33,754 nt of DNA from Dehalococcoidia bacterium (GCA_011170385.1 DUFE01000087.1:1-33754); one strand, 5' to 3'; counted from the first letter of the stretch, positions 24,981 through 31,968 are shown. Translations and numbers: made by a program. Notes: generated from the letters alone by a model not told the origin.

Positions 24981-25009
24981 TTGCCTTATACACGGAGCAG
25001 GGGTATAAT
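24981..25009 (+). promoter_or_regulatory. moaB promoter
   Basis: TTGCCT (24981-24986), a 17-nt spacer and TATAAT (25004-25009). Transcription from about 25016 would exclude the upstream GTG at 24953 and supports ATG 25055 as the moaB start. Confidence 0.65.
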
Positions 25010-25054
25010 AAACCCTCCGGGGAGACAACAAGAATAGCAAAAAGGCTAGTCACA

Positions 25055-25558
25055 ATGGGATACCACGAGCACAAGCATCAATCACCGGCGAATACAACAT
25101 GCGCCGTGATTATCATCTCCGGTAGCAGAAATAAGCAAAACGACGAGTCTGGCAAGCTCATCGCGCAGTTGCTTAAGAATGACGACCACAGGGTGTCATC
25201 CCTTTCCATTCTGAAAAATGACGCCGAAGCAATTATTAACAAGGTGTCCTGTCTTCTTGAGGATGAAAATGTTCAGGTTATCATCACCAGCGGCGGCACC
25301 GGCGCCAGCAACTTGGATATAACCGTAGAGACGATAACCCCGCTTCTAGATAAAAGGTTGGACGGTTTCGGTGAGCTCTTCCGTTTACTTACCTATCAAG
25401 AGATTGGCAGCGGCAGTATTATGAGCCGGGCGATGGCGGGTGTGGTAAAAGGCAGGGCCATCATCTGTCTACCGGGCTCTGTAGATGCCGTCAGATTGGC
25501 GATGGAAAAGATAATACTGCCCGAAATCGGACACCTGGTCAGGGAAGCAAGCAGATAG
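25055..25558 (+). CDS. moaB: Molybdenum cofactor biosynthesis protein MoaB
   Basis: MoaB/MogA proteins adenylate molybdopterin before molybdenum insertion. The 168 residues start MGYHEHKHQ, as family members do, and show CAVIIISGSR, the molybdopterin-binding ITSGGTGASNLDIT (TGGTG loop), GFGELFRLLTYQEIGSGSIMSRA and ICLPGSVDAVRLAMEKIILPE. A longer reading from GTG 24953 would add 34 residues without homology and would place the promoter at 24981-25009 inside the gene, so it is rejected. moaC and moaA converge on it from the other side with a 55-nt gap. Confidence 0.93.
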   Translation: MGYHEHKHQSPANTTCAVIIISGSRNKQNDESGKLIAQLLKNDDHRVSSLSILKNDAEAIINKVSCLLEDENVQVIITSGGTGASNLDITVETITPLLDKRLDGFGELFRLLTYQEIGSGSIMSRAMAGVVKGRAIICLPGSVDAVRLAMEKIILPEIGHLVREASR

Positions 25559-25613
25559 CCTTTCGTAACTGAAGGCTGCATTACAGCTGACGGTATTGCT
25601 GACGGTATTACTG

Positions 25614-26084
25614 CTACCTTATATACGTACCGCTTTTACCGCCGCTCTTCTTCTCAAGGCAAATATTTTCGATGGTCATACCGCGGTCGATGGCTTTGCA
25701 CATATCGTAAATAGTCAGCGCGCTCACCGAGGCGGCGACCATAGCTTCCATCTCCACACCGGTCTTGCCGGTACTCTTCGCCGTCGCCGTTATCTTGATA
25801 CAGTCTTTGTCAGTATAATCGAACGCGATGCCGATCTCGCTTACCTGTATAGAGTGGCACAGGGGAATCAGGTCAGGCGTTTTCTTAGCTGCCATAATAC
25901 CGGCTACTCTGGCTACCGCTAGAACGTCCCCCTTTTTAAGCTGGTTCTGCCTGATTTTCTCCAGCGTTTCCGGTTTCATCCGTATACCGCTGGTTACCAC
26001 TGCCTCACGAATAGTATCGTCCTTGGCGGATATATCTACCATTTTTGCTTCGCCGCTGGAGCCGACGTGGCTCAATTCTTCCAT
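25614..26084 (-). CDS. moaC: Cyclic pyranopterin monophosphate synthase MoaC
   Basis: MoaC converts the MoaA product, 3',8-cyclo-7,8-dihydro-GTP, into cyclic pyranopterin monophosphate. The 156 residues contain the whole family pattern: MVDISAKDDTIREA, KKGDVLAVARVAGIMAAKKT, the active-site PLCHSIQVS, and TGVEMEAMVAASVSALTIYDMCKA with the catalytic Asp and Lys. ATG 26084 follows a GGAGAG ribosome binding site. It lies 33 nt downstream of moaA in the same operon. Confidence 0.96.
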   Translation of the reverse strand: MEELSHVGSSGEAKMVDISAKDDTIREAVVTSGIRMKPETLEKIRQNQLKKGDVLAVARVAGIMAAKKTPDLIPLCHSIQVSEIGIAFDYTDKDCIKITATAKSTGKTGVEMEAMVAASVSALTIYDMCKAIDRGMTIENICLEKKSGGKSGTYIR

Positions 26085-26117
26085 AGTAATCTCTCCGTCT
26101 TTAGTACCCGTTCAGCC

Positions 26118-27101
26118 TCAACCGCCTATTTGCCACATCTGCCGTTTCCCACGGACGAACTCCTCGCCCAGGCGGTGATGCTCTCTTTTCATATTGGCTG
26201 CTTCCTGTATCAGCCTTGCCAGCTCTTCAATGCTGGCGCCACTGCGTAGAGGTCCTTTGATATCTACCTCATCGTCCTCAAGAAGGCAGGGTCTCAATCC
26301 GCCATCAGCAGTCAGGCGGAAACGGTTACAGTTGGCACAGAAGCAATCAGTAACTGCACCGATAAAGCCAACCGTACCTTCGGCGCCGTGCAGCTTATAA
26401 TACTTCGCTGGGCCGTTGCCCTTGGTCGGCAGGCACGGCTCCATCTTGCCGAGCGATTGCTGGATCGATTCTAGAATATCGCCGACGGCAACCACCCGGT
26501 TTCCTTCGCCTTCGGTATCGGCAAACGGCATATACTCTATATATCTTATATGCCAGCCTTCATCTAGGCTCATACGTGCGAAATCGATAACTTCATCATC
26601 GTTTATACCTTTAAGGACAACCATATTTATCTTCACCGGATCCAGGCCGACTTTCTTCGCCGCCTCTATGCCATTCAGTACTTCCCCAAGCTTATCGGTG
26701 CCGGTTATATATTTGAACCTGTCCGCTTTGAACGAATCCAGGCTTATATTAACCCGTTTCAACCCGGCTTCCTTGAGCTCGGCGGCATATTTAGCCAGTA
26801 GAGCGCCGTTGGTGGTAAGAGATATATCGGTGATTCCGTCCACCTGTGAAAGCAATTCCACCAGAGCACTTACGTCGGGCCTGACCAGCGGCTCGCCACC
26901 AGTTATGCGCAAGCTTTTCACCCCCAGTCCTACCGCCGCTTTGACTATCCTCTGTATTTCCTTATATCGCAAGATATCATCATGCGTCAGGCGCGGCACT
27001 GATCTCGCCGTGCAATATATGCAGCACATATTGCATCGGTCGGTTATCGAGATGCGCATGTAGTTTATGCGTCGATGGTATGTATCAAAAAGCCCCGACA
27101 T
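26118..27101 (-). CDS. moaA: GTP 3',8-cyclase MoaA (radical SAM)
   Basis: MoaA starts molybdenum-cofactor synthesis by cyclising GTP with radical SAM chemistry. The 327 residues have the N-terminal SAM cluster motif C23-x3-C27-x2-C30 (CNMCCIYC), the SAM-binding LRITGGEPLVRPD, and the C-terminal substrate cluster C-x2-C-x13-C (CANCNRFRLTADGGLRPC). The protein ends in Gly-Gly, as required for function in this family. ATG 27101 follows AAGGTAG. With moaC and the convergent moaB it forms a small cofactor cluster; moaE, moaD and moeA are not in the window. Confidence 0.97.
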   Translation of the reverse strand: MSGLFDTYHRRINYMRISITDRCNMCCIYCTARSVPRLTHDDILRYKEIQRIVKAAVGLGVKSLRITGGEPLVRPDVSALVELLSQVDGITDISLTTNGALLAKYAAELKEAGLKRVNISLDSFKADRFKYITGTDKLGEVLNGIEAAKKVGLDPVKINMVVLKGINDDEVIDFARMSLDEGWHIRYIEYMPFADTEGEGNRVVAVGDILESIQQSLGKMEPCLPTKGNGPAKYYKLHGAEGTVGFIGAVTDCFCANCNRFRLTADGGLRPCLLEDDEVDIKGPLRSGASIEELARLIQEAANMKREHHRLGEEFVRGKRQMWQIGG

Positions 27102-27253
27102 ATCTACCTTTTAATCCTGTCACAGATACTACCTAATTTAAGCAGTATTCGCACATTTATGCAAATCTTTACGATCTGGGGCTTGTTTATGCCGGCATGG
27201 AAATGATAAACTCTTTAAGGAATTCACTTGTGAATACTTCATCATCACCAAAT

Positions 27254-27328
27254 GCGGGTGTAACTCAGCGGCAGAGTGCTTGCTTCCCAAGCAAGACGTC
27301 GAGGGTTCGAATCCCTTCACCCGCTCCA
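27254..27328 (+). tRNA. tRNA-Gly(CCC), probable integration site
   Basis: Acceptor GCGGGTG/CACCCGC, discriminator T and encoded CCA (27326-27328). Anticodon stem CTTGC/GCAAG encloses TTCCCAA, giving CCC. The T-arm is GAGGGTTCGAATCCCTT. An upstream TGATAAACT (27204-27212) could be its extended -10. Immediately after the 3' end the sequence becomes AT-rich with gene fragments, as at a tRNA used as an attachment site. Confidence 0.95.
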
Positions 27329-27384
27329 CAAAATTTCTTTATATCTCTTTTTTGCTTAACAAATTGCTTAACTTTTTTACTCAT
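27265..27384 (-). pseudogene. Short gene start truncated at the tRNA-Gly 3' end
   Basis: A strong Shine-Dalgarno (AGGAGG) stands 7-8 nt before the ATG at 27382-27384. The frame runs MSKKVKQFVKQKRDIKKF and then passes antisense into the tRNA-Gly gene, ending there after 39 codons. Only about 18 residues are outside the tRNA. The start overlaps the last codons of the fragment upstream. This looks like the first part of a real Lys-rich gene cut off when the flanking DNA was joined to the tRNA. Its family cannot be named. Confidence 0.4.
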
Positions 27385-27796
27385 TACTTACCTCCTGCTT
27401 TTTATGAGTACTCAATTTATAACCTACCATTTCAAGAAGACTAGGATCTAAAACATCTTCCGGATGTAGTTCTGGCTTATGTACTTCTAAGGATGGTATT
27501 ATCTCTAATACCCAATTCTCCAGTTTTTTCAAAATAGATAGATATTCTTTCAAAGAGAGGGAATTCCATTTTGCCCCTTTTGCTAAATATGAAAGAAGAG
27601 CAGCGTAAATATAATGCTGCTCAGGTGGAAGATTTTCAGCTATATTGTGAATATACTCGAAAAAATAATCCTCTTCATCATCATTAAGACTTAGAATAGA
27701 CCCTGGTTTGTATTTAGTAGCACAGTCAATTACAGGGTTTGTGGTAAAGATCCCATATGAATATTTACTGATAATTTCCGCATTTCTTTGGAAAAT
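27377..27796 (-). pseudogene. Unidentified gene fragment lacking a start codon
   Basis: An open frame of 139 codons in AT-rich DNA, without a usable start: the first codon after the preceding TAA is ATT, and no ATG, GTG or TTG occurs in the first half. The translation looks genuine, with an amphipathic, acidic, helix-rich body (LNDDEEDYFFEYIHNIAENL, EQHYIYAALLSYLAKG, LKEYLSILKKLENWVLEI). It ends with SNE and TAA at 27377-27379, overlapping the start of the next small frame, as in an operon. Most likely it is the 3' part of a larger accessory gene whose 5' end was deleted. I do not recognise the family. Confidence 0.45.
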
Positions 27797-28169
27797 TTAA
27801 GGTTTTTAAGATTTTTCAATCGTAAAAAGCCTTATCAACTACCCCCTTTTAATCATGATAATTCCTGTTAAAAAGTTAACATTATCCAACATAACACTTT
27901 CATTGAGATGGGTTCCGTTTAGGTTATTTTTCTTCTTTTTAAGTGTTGGGTAAAATGGTTATTTTAACAATTGGCAAAATTTTGCATAAGCCCCAATGAA
28001 AAATGTGATTATGCCGTAAGAATAGGACTATTAGATAAAACAATCGTATTGCTCTCTCCAACAAGTTGATGTTTAGTTCGATCTAGTACAAAAGTTTGGT
28101 AAAAATAGCCCAAATATGGGATAGGCGGGGGTATGCTTTATTAATATTATTGTGTCAAGAGGTATCATT
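27797..28169. other. AT-rich intergenic stretch with repeat copy A
   Basis: No open frame with a ribosome binding site on either strand. It contains direct-repeat copy A (27973-28034) and several T-runs. Composition is clearly more AT-rich than the nuo side of the window. Confidence 0.5.
27973..28034. repeat. Direct repeat copy A
   Basis: About 62 bp nearly identical to 29206-29268 (copy B), with roughly six differences. It includes the perfect 12-bp palindrome GCAAAATTTTGC (27974-27985), then CATAAGCCC, AATGAAAAATGTGATTATG and CGTAAGA. The two copies bracket the HTH and coiled-coil genes. Confidence 0.85.
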
Positions 28170-28199
28170 ATGTCTCAGACCGAGAGGTTACTTGAATAA
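28170..28199 (+). CDS. Possible 9-residue leader peptide upstream of the HTH gene
   Basis: ATG 28170 follows AGAGG by 7 nt and encodes MSQTERLLE, then TAA. The stop overlaps the next start as TAATG, so its translation would feed directly into the HTH gene, which itself has only a distant ribosome binding site. Confidence 0.3.
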   Translation: MSQTERLLE

Positions 28200-28420
28200 T
28201 GCCTATACGAATAAATGGGCAAACCTACTATAGAACGGCAGAAACATGTCAGGAGATTGGAATAAGCCGAGCAACTCTCTATAGATGGCTAAGAAAAGGC
28301 CTCCTTGTGAAATCATATAAAGATCGAAGAGGATGGAGACTATTCACCGAGGACGATCTGCATAAGCTCAATGTAAAAGCTATGGAGGTTCAGATAGAAA
28401 ACATTTATATTGGGAAGTGA
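28199..28420 (+). CDS. MerR/excisionase-type helix-turn-helix protein
   Basis: The 73-residue protein is a single winged helix-turn-helix of the MerR/HTH_17 kind: YYRTAETCQEIGISRATLYRWLRKGLL, then the wing KDRRGWRLFTEDDLHKLN. Proteins of this size act as excisionases or small regulators in mobile elements. There is no effector domain. It is the first real gene of the accessory stretch after tRNA-Gly and is followed 2 nt later by a very small frame and then a coiled-coil gene. An excisionase role fits the position but no integrase is visible, so a plain regulator is equally possible. Confidence 0.75.
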   Translation: MPIRINGQTYYRTAETCQEIGISRATLYRWLRKGLLVKSYKDRRGWRLFTEDDLHKLNVKAMEVQIENIYIGK

Positions 28421-28422
28421 AG

Positions 28423-28530
28423 ATGCAAAGATTAGCTCGAAACCACCTGTTGGAGAATATCAAGGAATTAAATCTAGATGATATAAAAGGTAGTAAAACC
28501 ACTGAGCGGGGTTACTTTATATTTAGGTAA
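28423..28530 (+). CDS. Hypothetical 35-residue protein
   Basis: ATG 28423 begins 2 nt after the HTH gene's stop, with GGAAG just before it, and gives 35 mostly charged residues (MQRLARNHLLENIKELNLDD, ending YFIFR). Its position and spacing suggest cotranslation with the HTH gene. No family is recognised, and it may be a decayed gene end. Confidence 0.35.
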   Translation: MQRLARNHLLENIKELNLDDIKGSKTTERGYFIFR

Positions 28531-28552
28531 AAAGGCTAGAGGGAGGAGTCAA

Positions 28553-29089
28553 ATGGAAACCAAGGAAAAAAAGGAAGATGTTAACGGTGATGGCGATGGG
28601 ACATTGGCAGAGGTGATGGATCAATTATTAAAGGAAGCTGAGAATATCATCGAAGATATTGGCGAAGAGGTTAGAAAGGAACTGGCAGACGAGATAAGCA
28701 TAATCCATGACCAATTTGACAAAAAGAGAAATCAGATTATGGAAAAAGCCAAAAAGATGGCTGGTAATAAAGCAACTAAGATTACTGATAATATTAGAGA
28801 AACTTTGATAAAACAAATCGAGCTCTCATCAACCAATAGAATTTCAGATATATGCGATCGAGCAGACCATGCATTAAAAGATATATTGAATTTAAACCCT
28901 CCTCAAGCTAAAGATGTTAACAAAGAAGCATTAGTCAATAATAAGTCTGAGATGAAAGAGGATTCTTCTAAAATAGAGGGAGAAAATATGGTTAAAGCTC
29001 AAGGCATAGATGACATTGATTTCTCAACTATAGAAATAAAAGACAGCGGAAAATCTGATCAAAGTTTTGATGATTGGTTAAAACAATGA
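28553..29089 (+). CDS. Hypothetical acidic coiled-coil protein
   Basis: A 178-residue soluble protein, very rich in Lys, Glu and Asp. Residues about 17-110 should form long amphipathic helices or coiled coil (VMDQLLKEAENIIEDIGEEV, then IHDQFDKKRNQIMEKAKKM). The tail from about 118 is acidic and disordered, ending FDDWLKQ. It has no signal peptide or membrane segment. GGGAGGAG stands before ATG 28553. It lies in a small group with the HTH gene, flanked by the two direct repeats. I do not recognise a family; the build recalls phage scaffolding-type or gas-vesicle-type helical proteins but nothing specific supports either. Confidence 0.65.
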   Translation: METKEKKEDVNGDGDGTLAEVMDQLLKEAENIIEDIGEEVRKELADEISIIHDQFDKKRNQIMEKAKKMAGNKATKITDNIRETLIKQIELSSTNRISDICDRADHALKDILNLNPPQAKDVNKEALVNNKSEMKEDSSKIEGENMVKAQGIDDIDFSTIEIKDSGKSDQSFDDWLKQ

Positions 29090-29101
29090 GTCAATAAATG
29101 T

Positions 29102-29133
29102 ACTCTAGGTGACAAAAGGAGTCAAACTAGAGT
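29102..29133 (+). repeat. Inverted repeat after the coiled-coil gene
   Basis: ACTCTAG (29102-29108) and CTAGAGT (29127-29133) are exact inverses around an 18-nt loop, just after the stop at 29089. No T-run follows, so terminator function is doubtful. Confidence 0.4.
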
Positions 29134-29205
29134 CTGTTAGGTTAATACTTAATTGAGTTTAAAACAAGATATTATCCCTTATATTGCTTGTAATAGAAAT
29201 ACTAT

Positions 29206-29268
29206 GACAAAATTTTGCATAAGCCCAAATGAAAAATGTGATTATGTCGTAAGACTAGGAATGCTTAG
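29206..29268. repeat. Direct repeat copy B
   Basis: Second copy of the roughly 62-bp repeat at 27973-28034, in the same orientation, 1233 bp apart. Here the palindrome arm has one change (ACAAAATTTTGC). It lies in an otherwise gene-free stretch, 29090-29442. Confidence 0.85.
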
Positions 29269-29362
29269 TTGAATTGTTTTGCCACATATACTTCCATATA
29301 CCCCCTACCCCCCATAGTCTAATATTGAAATCATAGCCCCGTATTACGAATTATCTAACCTA

Positions 29363-29391
29363 TTGACAGTATCTATATCGGAGGGTAGATT
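29363..29391 (+). promoter_or_regulatory. Repeated promoter, copy 1 (before the NfeD-like gene)
   Basis: TTGACA (29363-29368), a 17-nt spacer and TAGATT (29386-29391). The spacer contains CTATATCGG, shared with copy 2 at 29851, and both are preceded by TATCTAAC-TATTGACA-like sequence. Confidence 0.65.
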
Positions 29392-29442
29392 TAATTGACT
29401 ACTATTCTGGGGACTACTTCTGAAATCGTTTAACTAGAATAC

Positions 29443-29838
29443 ATGTTGAAAAGAATCAATTTAAGACTACTTCTCACTATTATCATCTCTTTGGTCGACG
29501 ACGCTATCATTATATTAATCCTGTTTTTCATACTATTACATTTCGGTATTGAGATGCCTATATGGCTTATCATCACCTTAGCATTGATATTTTCTTTGAT
29601 TACCTATGTATTATATCGTGCATTAAAGAAAAATCCGCTACTTGGCTTTGAAAACATGGTTGGTAAGAGCGGAGTAGCAATAAGTACAATAACACACAAG
29701 GGTACTATTAAAATAGGCAGAGAATTGTGAGCTGCTAAAACTGACCAAAACGACATTGAAAAGGGGGAAGAAGTCACCGTTATAGGACAGACAGGTCTCA
29801 AACTTACAGTTATTAAGAAAAACCAAGTAGAATTATAG
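29443..29838 (+). pseudogene. NfeD-like membrane protein interrupted by one TGA codon
   Basis: Two transmembrane helices (LLLTIIISLVDDAIIILILF and LIITLALIFSLITYVLY) lead into an NfeD-type OB-fold domain: NMVGKSGVAISTITHKGTIKIGREL. There TGA 29728-29730 stops the frame after 95 codons. Beyond it the same frame stays open and continues the domain (AAKTDQNDIEKGEEVTVIGQ, then TGLKLTVIKK) to TAG 29836-29838. In NfeD proteins this position, after 'G-x-L', is normally Trp (TGG), so a single G-to-A change explains the stop. NfeD proteins work with stomatin-like SPFH proteins in membrane quality control. No SPFH gene is nearby. TGA serves as an ordinary stop elsewhere in the window, so reassignment is unlikely. 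Confidence 0.7.
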
Positions 29839-29850
29839 GTATCTAACTTA

Positions 29851-29879
29851 TTGACAACACCTATATCGGGGAGTAGATT
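29851..29879 (+). promoter_or_regulatory. Repeated promoter, copy 2
   Basis: TTGACA (29851-29856), a 17-nt spacer and TAGATT (29874-29879), with the same CTATATCGG in the spacer and the same upstream TATCTAAC as copy 1. It would read through the hairpin at 29929-29972 towards the gene at 29999. Confidence 0.65.
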
Positions 29880-29928
29880 ATCCATAATTGAATATTACCT
29901 GGGTGGGTGGATGAGGCGAATATGATGA

Positions 29929-29972
29929 GGGCACTAGTTTCGCTTGACTAAAGTGTAGCTGGTGCTCTTTTT
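29929..29972 (+). terminator. Repeated hairpin with T-run, copy 1
   Basis: GGGCACTAG (29929-29937) pairs with CTGGTGCTC (29959-29967) through nine pairs including two G-U, followed by a run of five Ts. The 21-nt loop (29938-29958) is nearly the same as in copy 2. It stands between promoter copy 2 and the gene at 29999, so it could act as an attenuator. Confidence 0.6.
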
Positions 29973-29998
29973 AAAATTATTAGCAAGGGAGGTGTGTA

Positions 29999-30271
29999 AT
30001 GAGTAACTATCGTAAGGCTTTGATATTAACAGCTATTCCAATAGTAGTTTTATGCCTAATCAGTATTGGATTAATGTTCGCTCATTATGACCGCCTTGGT
30101 GAGCAGATTGGTTGGGGCGCATCTGGCTTATTGGTAATATCTATTGTAGCGGCAATAGTGTGTAACATTAGAGGTATGAAACAAATAGCAAAGGGGATAT
30201 GGAAGGGATTTATTATTGGGTTCGTTGCTTTGATAGTAACCTTTGTTTGGACTTCATTGGCTGCTATATAA
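29999..30271 (+). CDS. Small hypothetical membrane protein
   Basis: A 90-residue protein with three predicted transmembrane helices (ALILTAIPIVVLCLISIGLM, LLVISIVAAIVCNI and FIIGFVALIVTFVWTSLAAI) and short basic loops. GGGAGGTG precedes ATG 29999 at ideal spacing. It sits between the two copies of the terminator-like hairpin, forming a one-gene cassette. No family recognised. Confidence 0.65.
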   Translation: MSNYRKALILTAIPIVVLCLISIGLMFAHYDRLGEQIGWGASGLLVISIVAAIVCNIRGMKQIAKGIWKGFIIGFVALIVTFVWTSLAAI

Positions 30272-30276
30272 AATAA

Positions 30277-30319
30277 GGGCACTAGTGTCGCTTAACTAAA
30301 GTGTAGCTGGTGCTCTTTT
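30277..30319 (+). terminator. Repeated hairpin with T-run, copy 2
   Basis: GGGCACTAG (30277-30285) pairs with CTGGTGCTC (30307-30315), then TTTT. The whole 43-nt unit differs from copy 1 at only a few loop positions. It ends the small membrane-protein gene and precedes the lipoprotein gene. Confidence 0.65.
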
Positions 30320-30341
30320 ATATAGGTATAAGGTAAGTAGG

Positions 30342-31487
30342 ATGAGAGTATTAATTTCAATATTTCTAGCAATAATTATGTTATCACTTTTTGCCTGTGC
30401 TGGTGAAACAACTATTACTAATACGTTTACGATCACTCAAATAGAAAATCAAACACAAGAAATAACTACTACTGTCACGACAACTCAACCAACTCAAACG
30501 GTAACTGATACCATTACATCAACAATAACTATAACTAATACAATAACTACTGCCGAAACAATAACCACAATTACCACCACAACGGTTACTACGACTACTA
30601 CAAATACACTGGTACCTACTGTAGAAGGTGTTCAACTCATTTCCGAGACCGATTGCGAGGATGGTAGTCTATGCTATCATGTGGAGGTTGAACGTCTAGG
30701 CCTAGCCCCAAGGGAAGCTGAAATAAGGGCTAGCTTTAATCCAGATTCGAAGGGCACCGTTATTTTTCTCGTTGGAGGCTGGGGCAAAGGCTGGTATGGT
30801 GATGCTGGTGAACTACAACTGGGGATAATAAATATAATGCGTGACGAAGGCTATGAGACTTATGAGATAAGATGGCTTGGAGATTTTGGTTGGGGTACAG
30901 ACAACTTCGGACAGGGATTTAAAAGGCTATCTTGCGGTACTGCAAAGATTATAACTTGGATAGTCACCAACATTGCCAGTAATCCTAACGTTGTAGGTGC
31001 AACAGGCCAGAGTGGCGGAGCCAATGAGCTTGCCTATGGCCTCAGCATCCATAACCTGGAGAGTATCATCGACGTTATCGTACTAACTGGAGGTCCTGGA
31101 AGGGTGGACCTGGTTGCAATATGCCAAATGGATGTTCCCAATGTAAGGGGGATAGTCGACTATGTTATGGGCTGGCAGGGAGATGGAGACTATTGCACTG
31201 GTGGCAATTGCCCTGAATGGGTGGTACAAGCCCTGCAATCAGAGAGTATTATCACCCCTTTGTCCTACGAATACAGGGATTACGATTATCCAAACACACA
31301 GGTGATATTTATTGAAGGTGAGGAGGATATTTTTACACCTCAGGGTAGGATATTCTTTGACGCTATTACGTGTATGAAGCAATGGATAGAACTAGAAGGG
31401 TTAGGGCACGGGATTCCAGGCACACCATTGGGTGCGTCGTCAATAAAAGATAGTCTTCTGGAAGGTTTAGGTAATATTGTTAACTAA
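30342..31487 (+). CDS. Thr-rich lipoprotein with an alpha/beta-hydrolase domain
   Basis: The 381-residue protein starts with a signal peptide and lipobox LFAC (Cys19), so it should be lipid-anchored outside the membrane. Residues about 23-93 are a Thr-rich, low-complexity stalk, a likely O-glycosylated spacer. The rest is an alpha/beta-hydrolase fold: strand GTVIFLVGGWGKGW, nucleophile elbow GATGQSGGANELA with Ser224, acid-loop candidate FIEGEEDIFTPQG and the catalytic His in LEGLGHGIPG. The triad appears complete. Two Cys pairs (105/111 and others) could form disulfides. The substrate is unknown; an esterase or peptidase acting on material outside the cell is a fair guess. It follows hairpin copy 2 by 22 nt. 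Confidence 0.8.
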   Translation: MRVLISIFLAIIMLSLFACAGETTITNTFTITQIENQTQEITTTVTTTQPTQTVTDTITSTITITNTITTAETITTITTTTVTTTTTNTLVPTVEGVQLISETDCEDGSLCYHVEVERLGLAPREAEIRASFNPDSKGTVIFLVGGWGKGWYGDAGELQLGIINIMRDEGYETYEIRWLGDFGWGTDNFGQGFKRLSCGTAKIITWIVTNIASNPNVVGATGQSGGANELAYGLSIHNLESIIDVIVLTGGPGRVDLVAICQMDVPNVRGIVDYVMGWQGDGDYCTGGNCPEWVVQALQSESIITPLSYEYRDYDYPNTQVIFIEGEEDIFTPQGRIFFDAITCMKQWIELEGLGHGIPGTPLGASSIKDSLLEGLGNIVN

Positions 31488-31631
31488 CACAAGTACTGTT
31501 ATACACCGTTTTTCAATTATATCCCGAATCTATAACTCATAAGCCCTTGGTTACTGTTATAAACCTGCACCGCTTTTCATAGAAAGCACGCACCAGACTA
31601 TCTAATGCTAGACTATCTACTGATTGCTTGC
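31488..31631. other. Short AT-rich gap, probable right part of the accessory stretch
   Basis: No gene seen. A short direct repeat (AGACTATCTA twice near 31595-31620) is present. I found no second copy of the tRNA-Gly 3' end here. Confidence 0.35.
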
Positions 31632-31871
31632 TTAAAGATTTACTTTGATCTGCTCTAGGGAGCCCTCGATACATAGCAGAATAGAACGGGCAAGAACGAT
31701 GGCAACCTTGGCAGGGACTGTCATTTCTCCCCTTTTACCCTCGAAGTCCCAGAACTCGAAGGTTACATTATCCTGGTCTTCCTGGCGCACTACCAGCTTG
31801 TCGGCATCGGCGAAATCGACATACTCCATACCGGAAGTGTATTTCACCCAGGTTTTTATCTGCGATGTCAT
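31632..31871 (-). CDS. Hypothetical 79-residue protein
   Basis: ATG 31871 follows the strong ribosome binding site GGGAGGTG on the minus strand. The product alternates short beta-prone and acidic segments (YVDFADADKLVVRQEDQDNV, TFEFWDFEGKRGEMTVPAKV) and ends in a helix (AIVLARSILLCIEG). It has no signal peptide. Codon use is closer to the core genes than to the AT-rich stretch. I do not recognise a family. Confidence 0.65.
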   Translation of the reverse strand: MTSQIKTWVKYTSGMEYVDFADADKLVVRQEDQDNVTFEFWDFEGKRGEMTVPAKVAIVLARSILLCIEGSLEQIKVNL

Positions 31872-31968
31872 ATTTCACCTCCCTCTATCTTAATAAAAGT
31901 ATAGAATTACTATGCAGGTTATTAATATAGCACTTGGAATAGCCTTTGTGAAGATGTATGTATCGATA

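Noticed and set aside
24953..25054. Longer N-terminus for MoaB from GTG 24953
   Set aside because: A TTGCCT-N17-TATAAT promoter lies inside this stretch, and family members begin at the ATG 25055 sequence.
29728..29730. UGA read as tryptophan (genetic code change)
   Set aside because: TGA ends normal genes in this window, such as the SDR gene at 23067-23069, and the large core genes contain no in-frame TGA.
29929..29972. Resemblance of the hairpin's complementary strand to a preQ1 riboswitch (CAGCTACAC)
   Set aside because: Only a short word matches. The pseudoknot tail is absent and the strand is opposite to the downstream gene.
31488..31631. Search for attR, a second copy of the tRNA-Gly 3' end closing the element
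   Set aside because: No stretch matching the tRNA 3' half was found between 27329 and the window end, so the right boundary is not defined.
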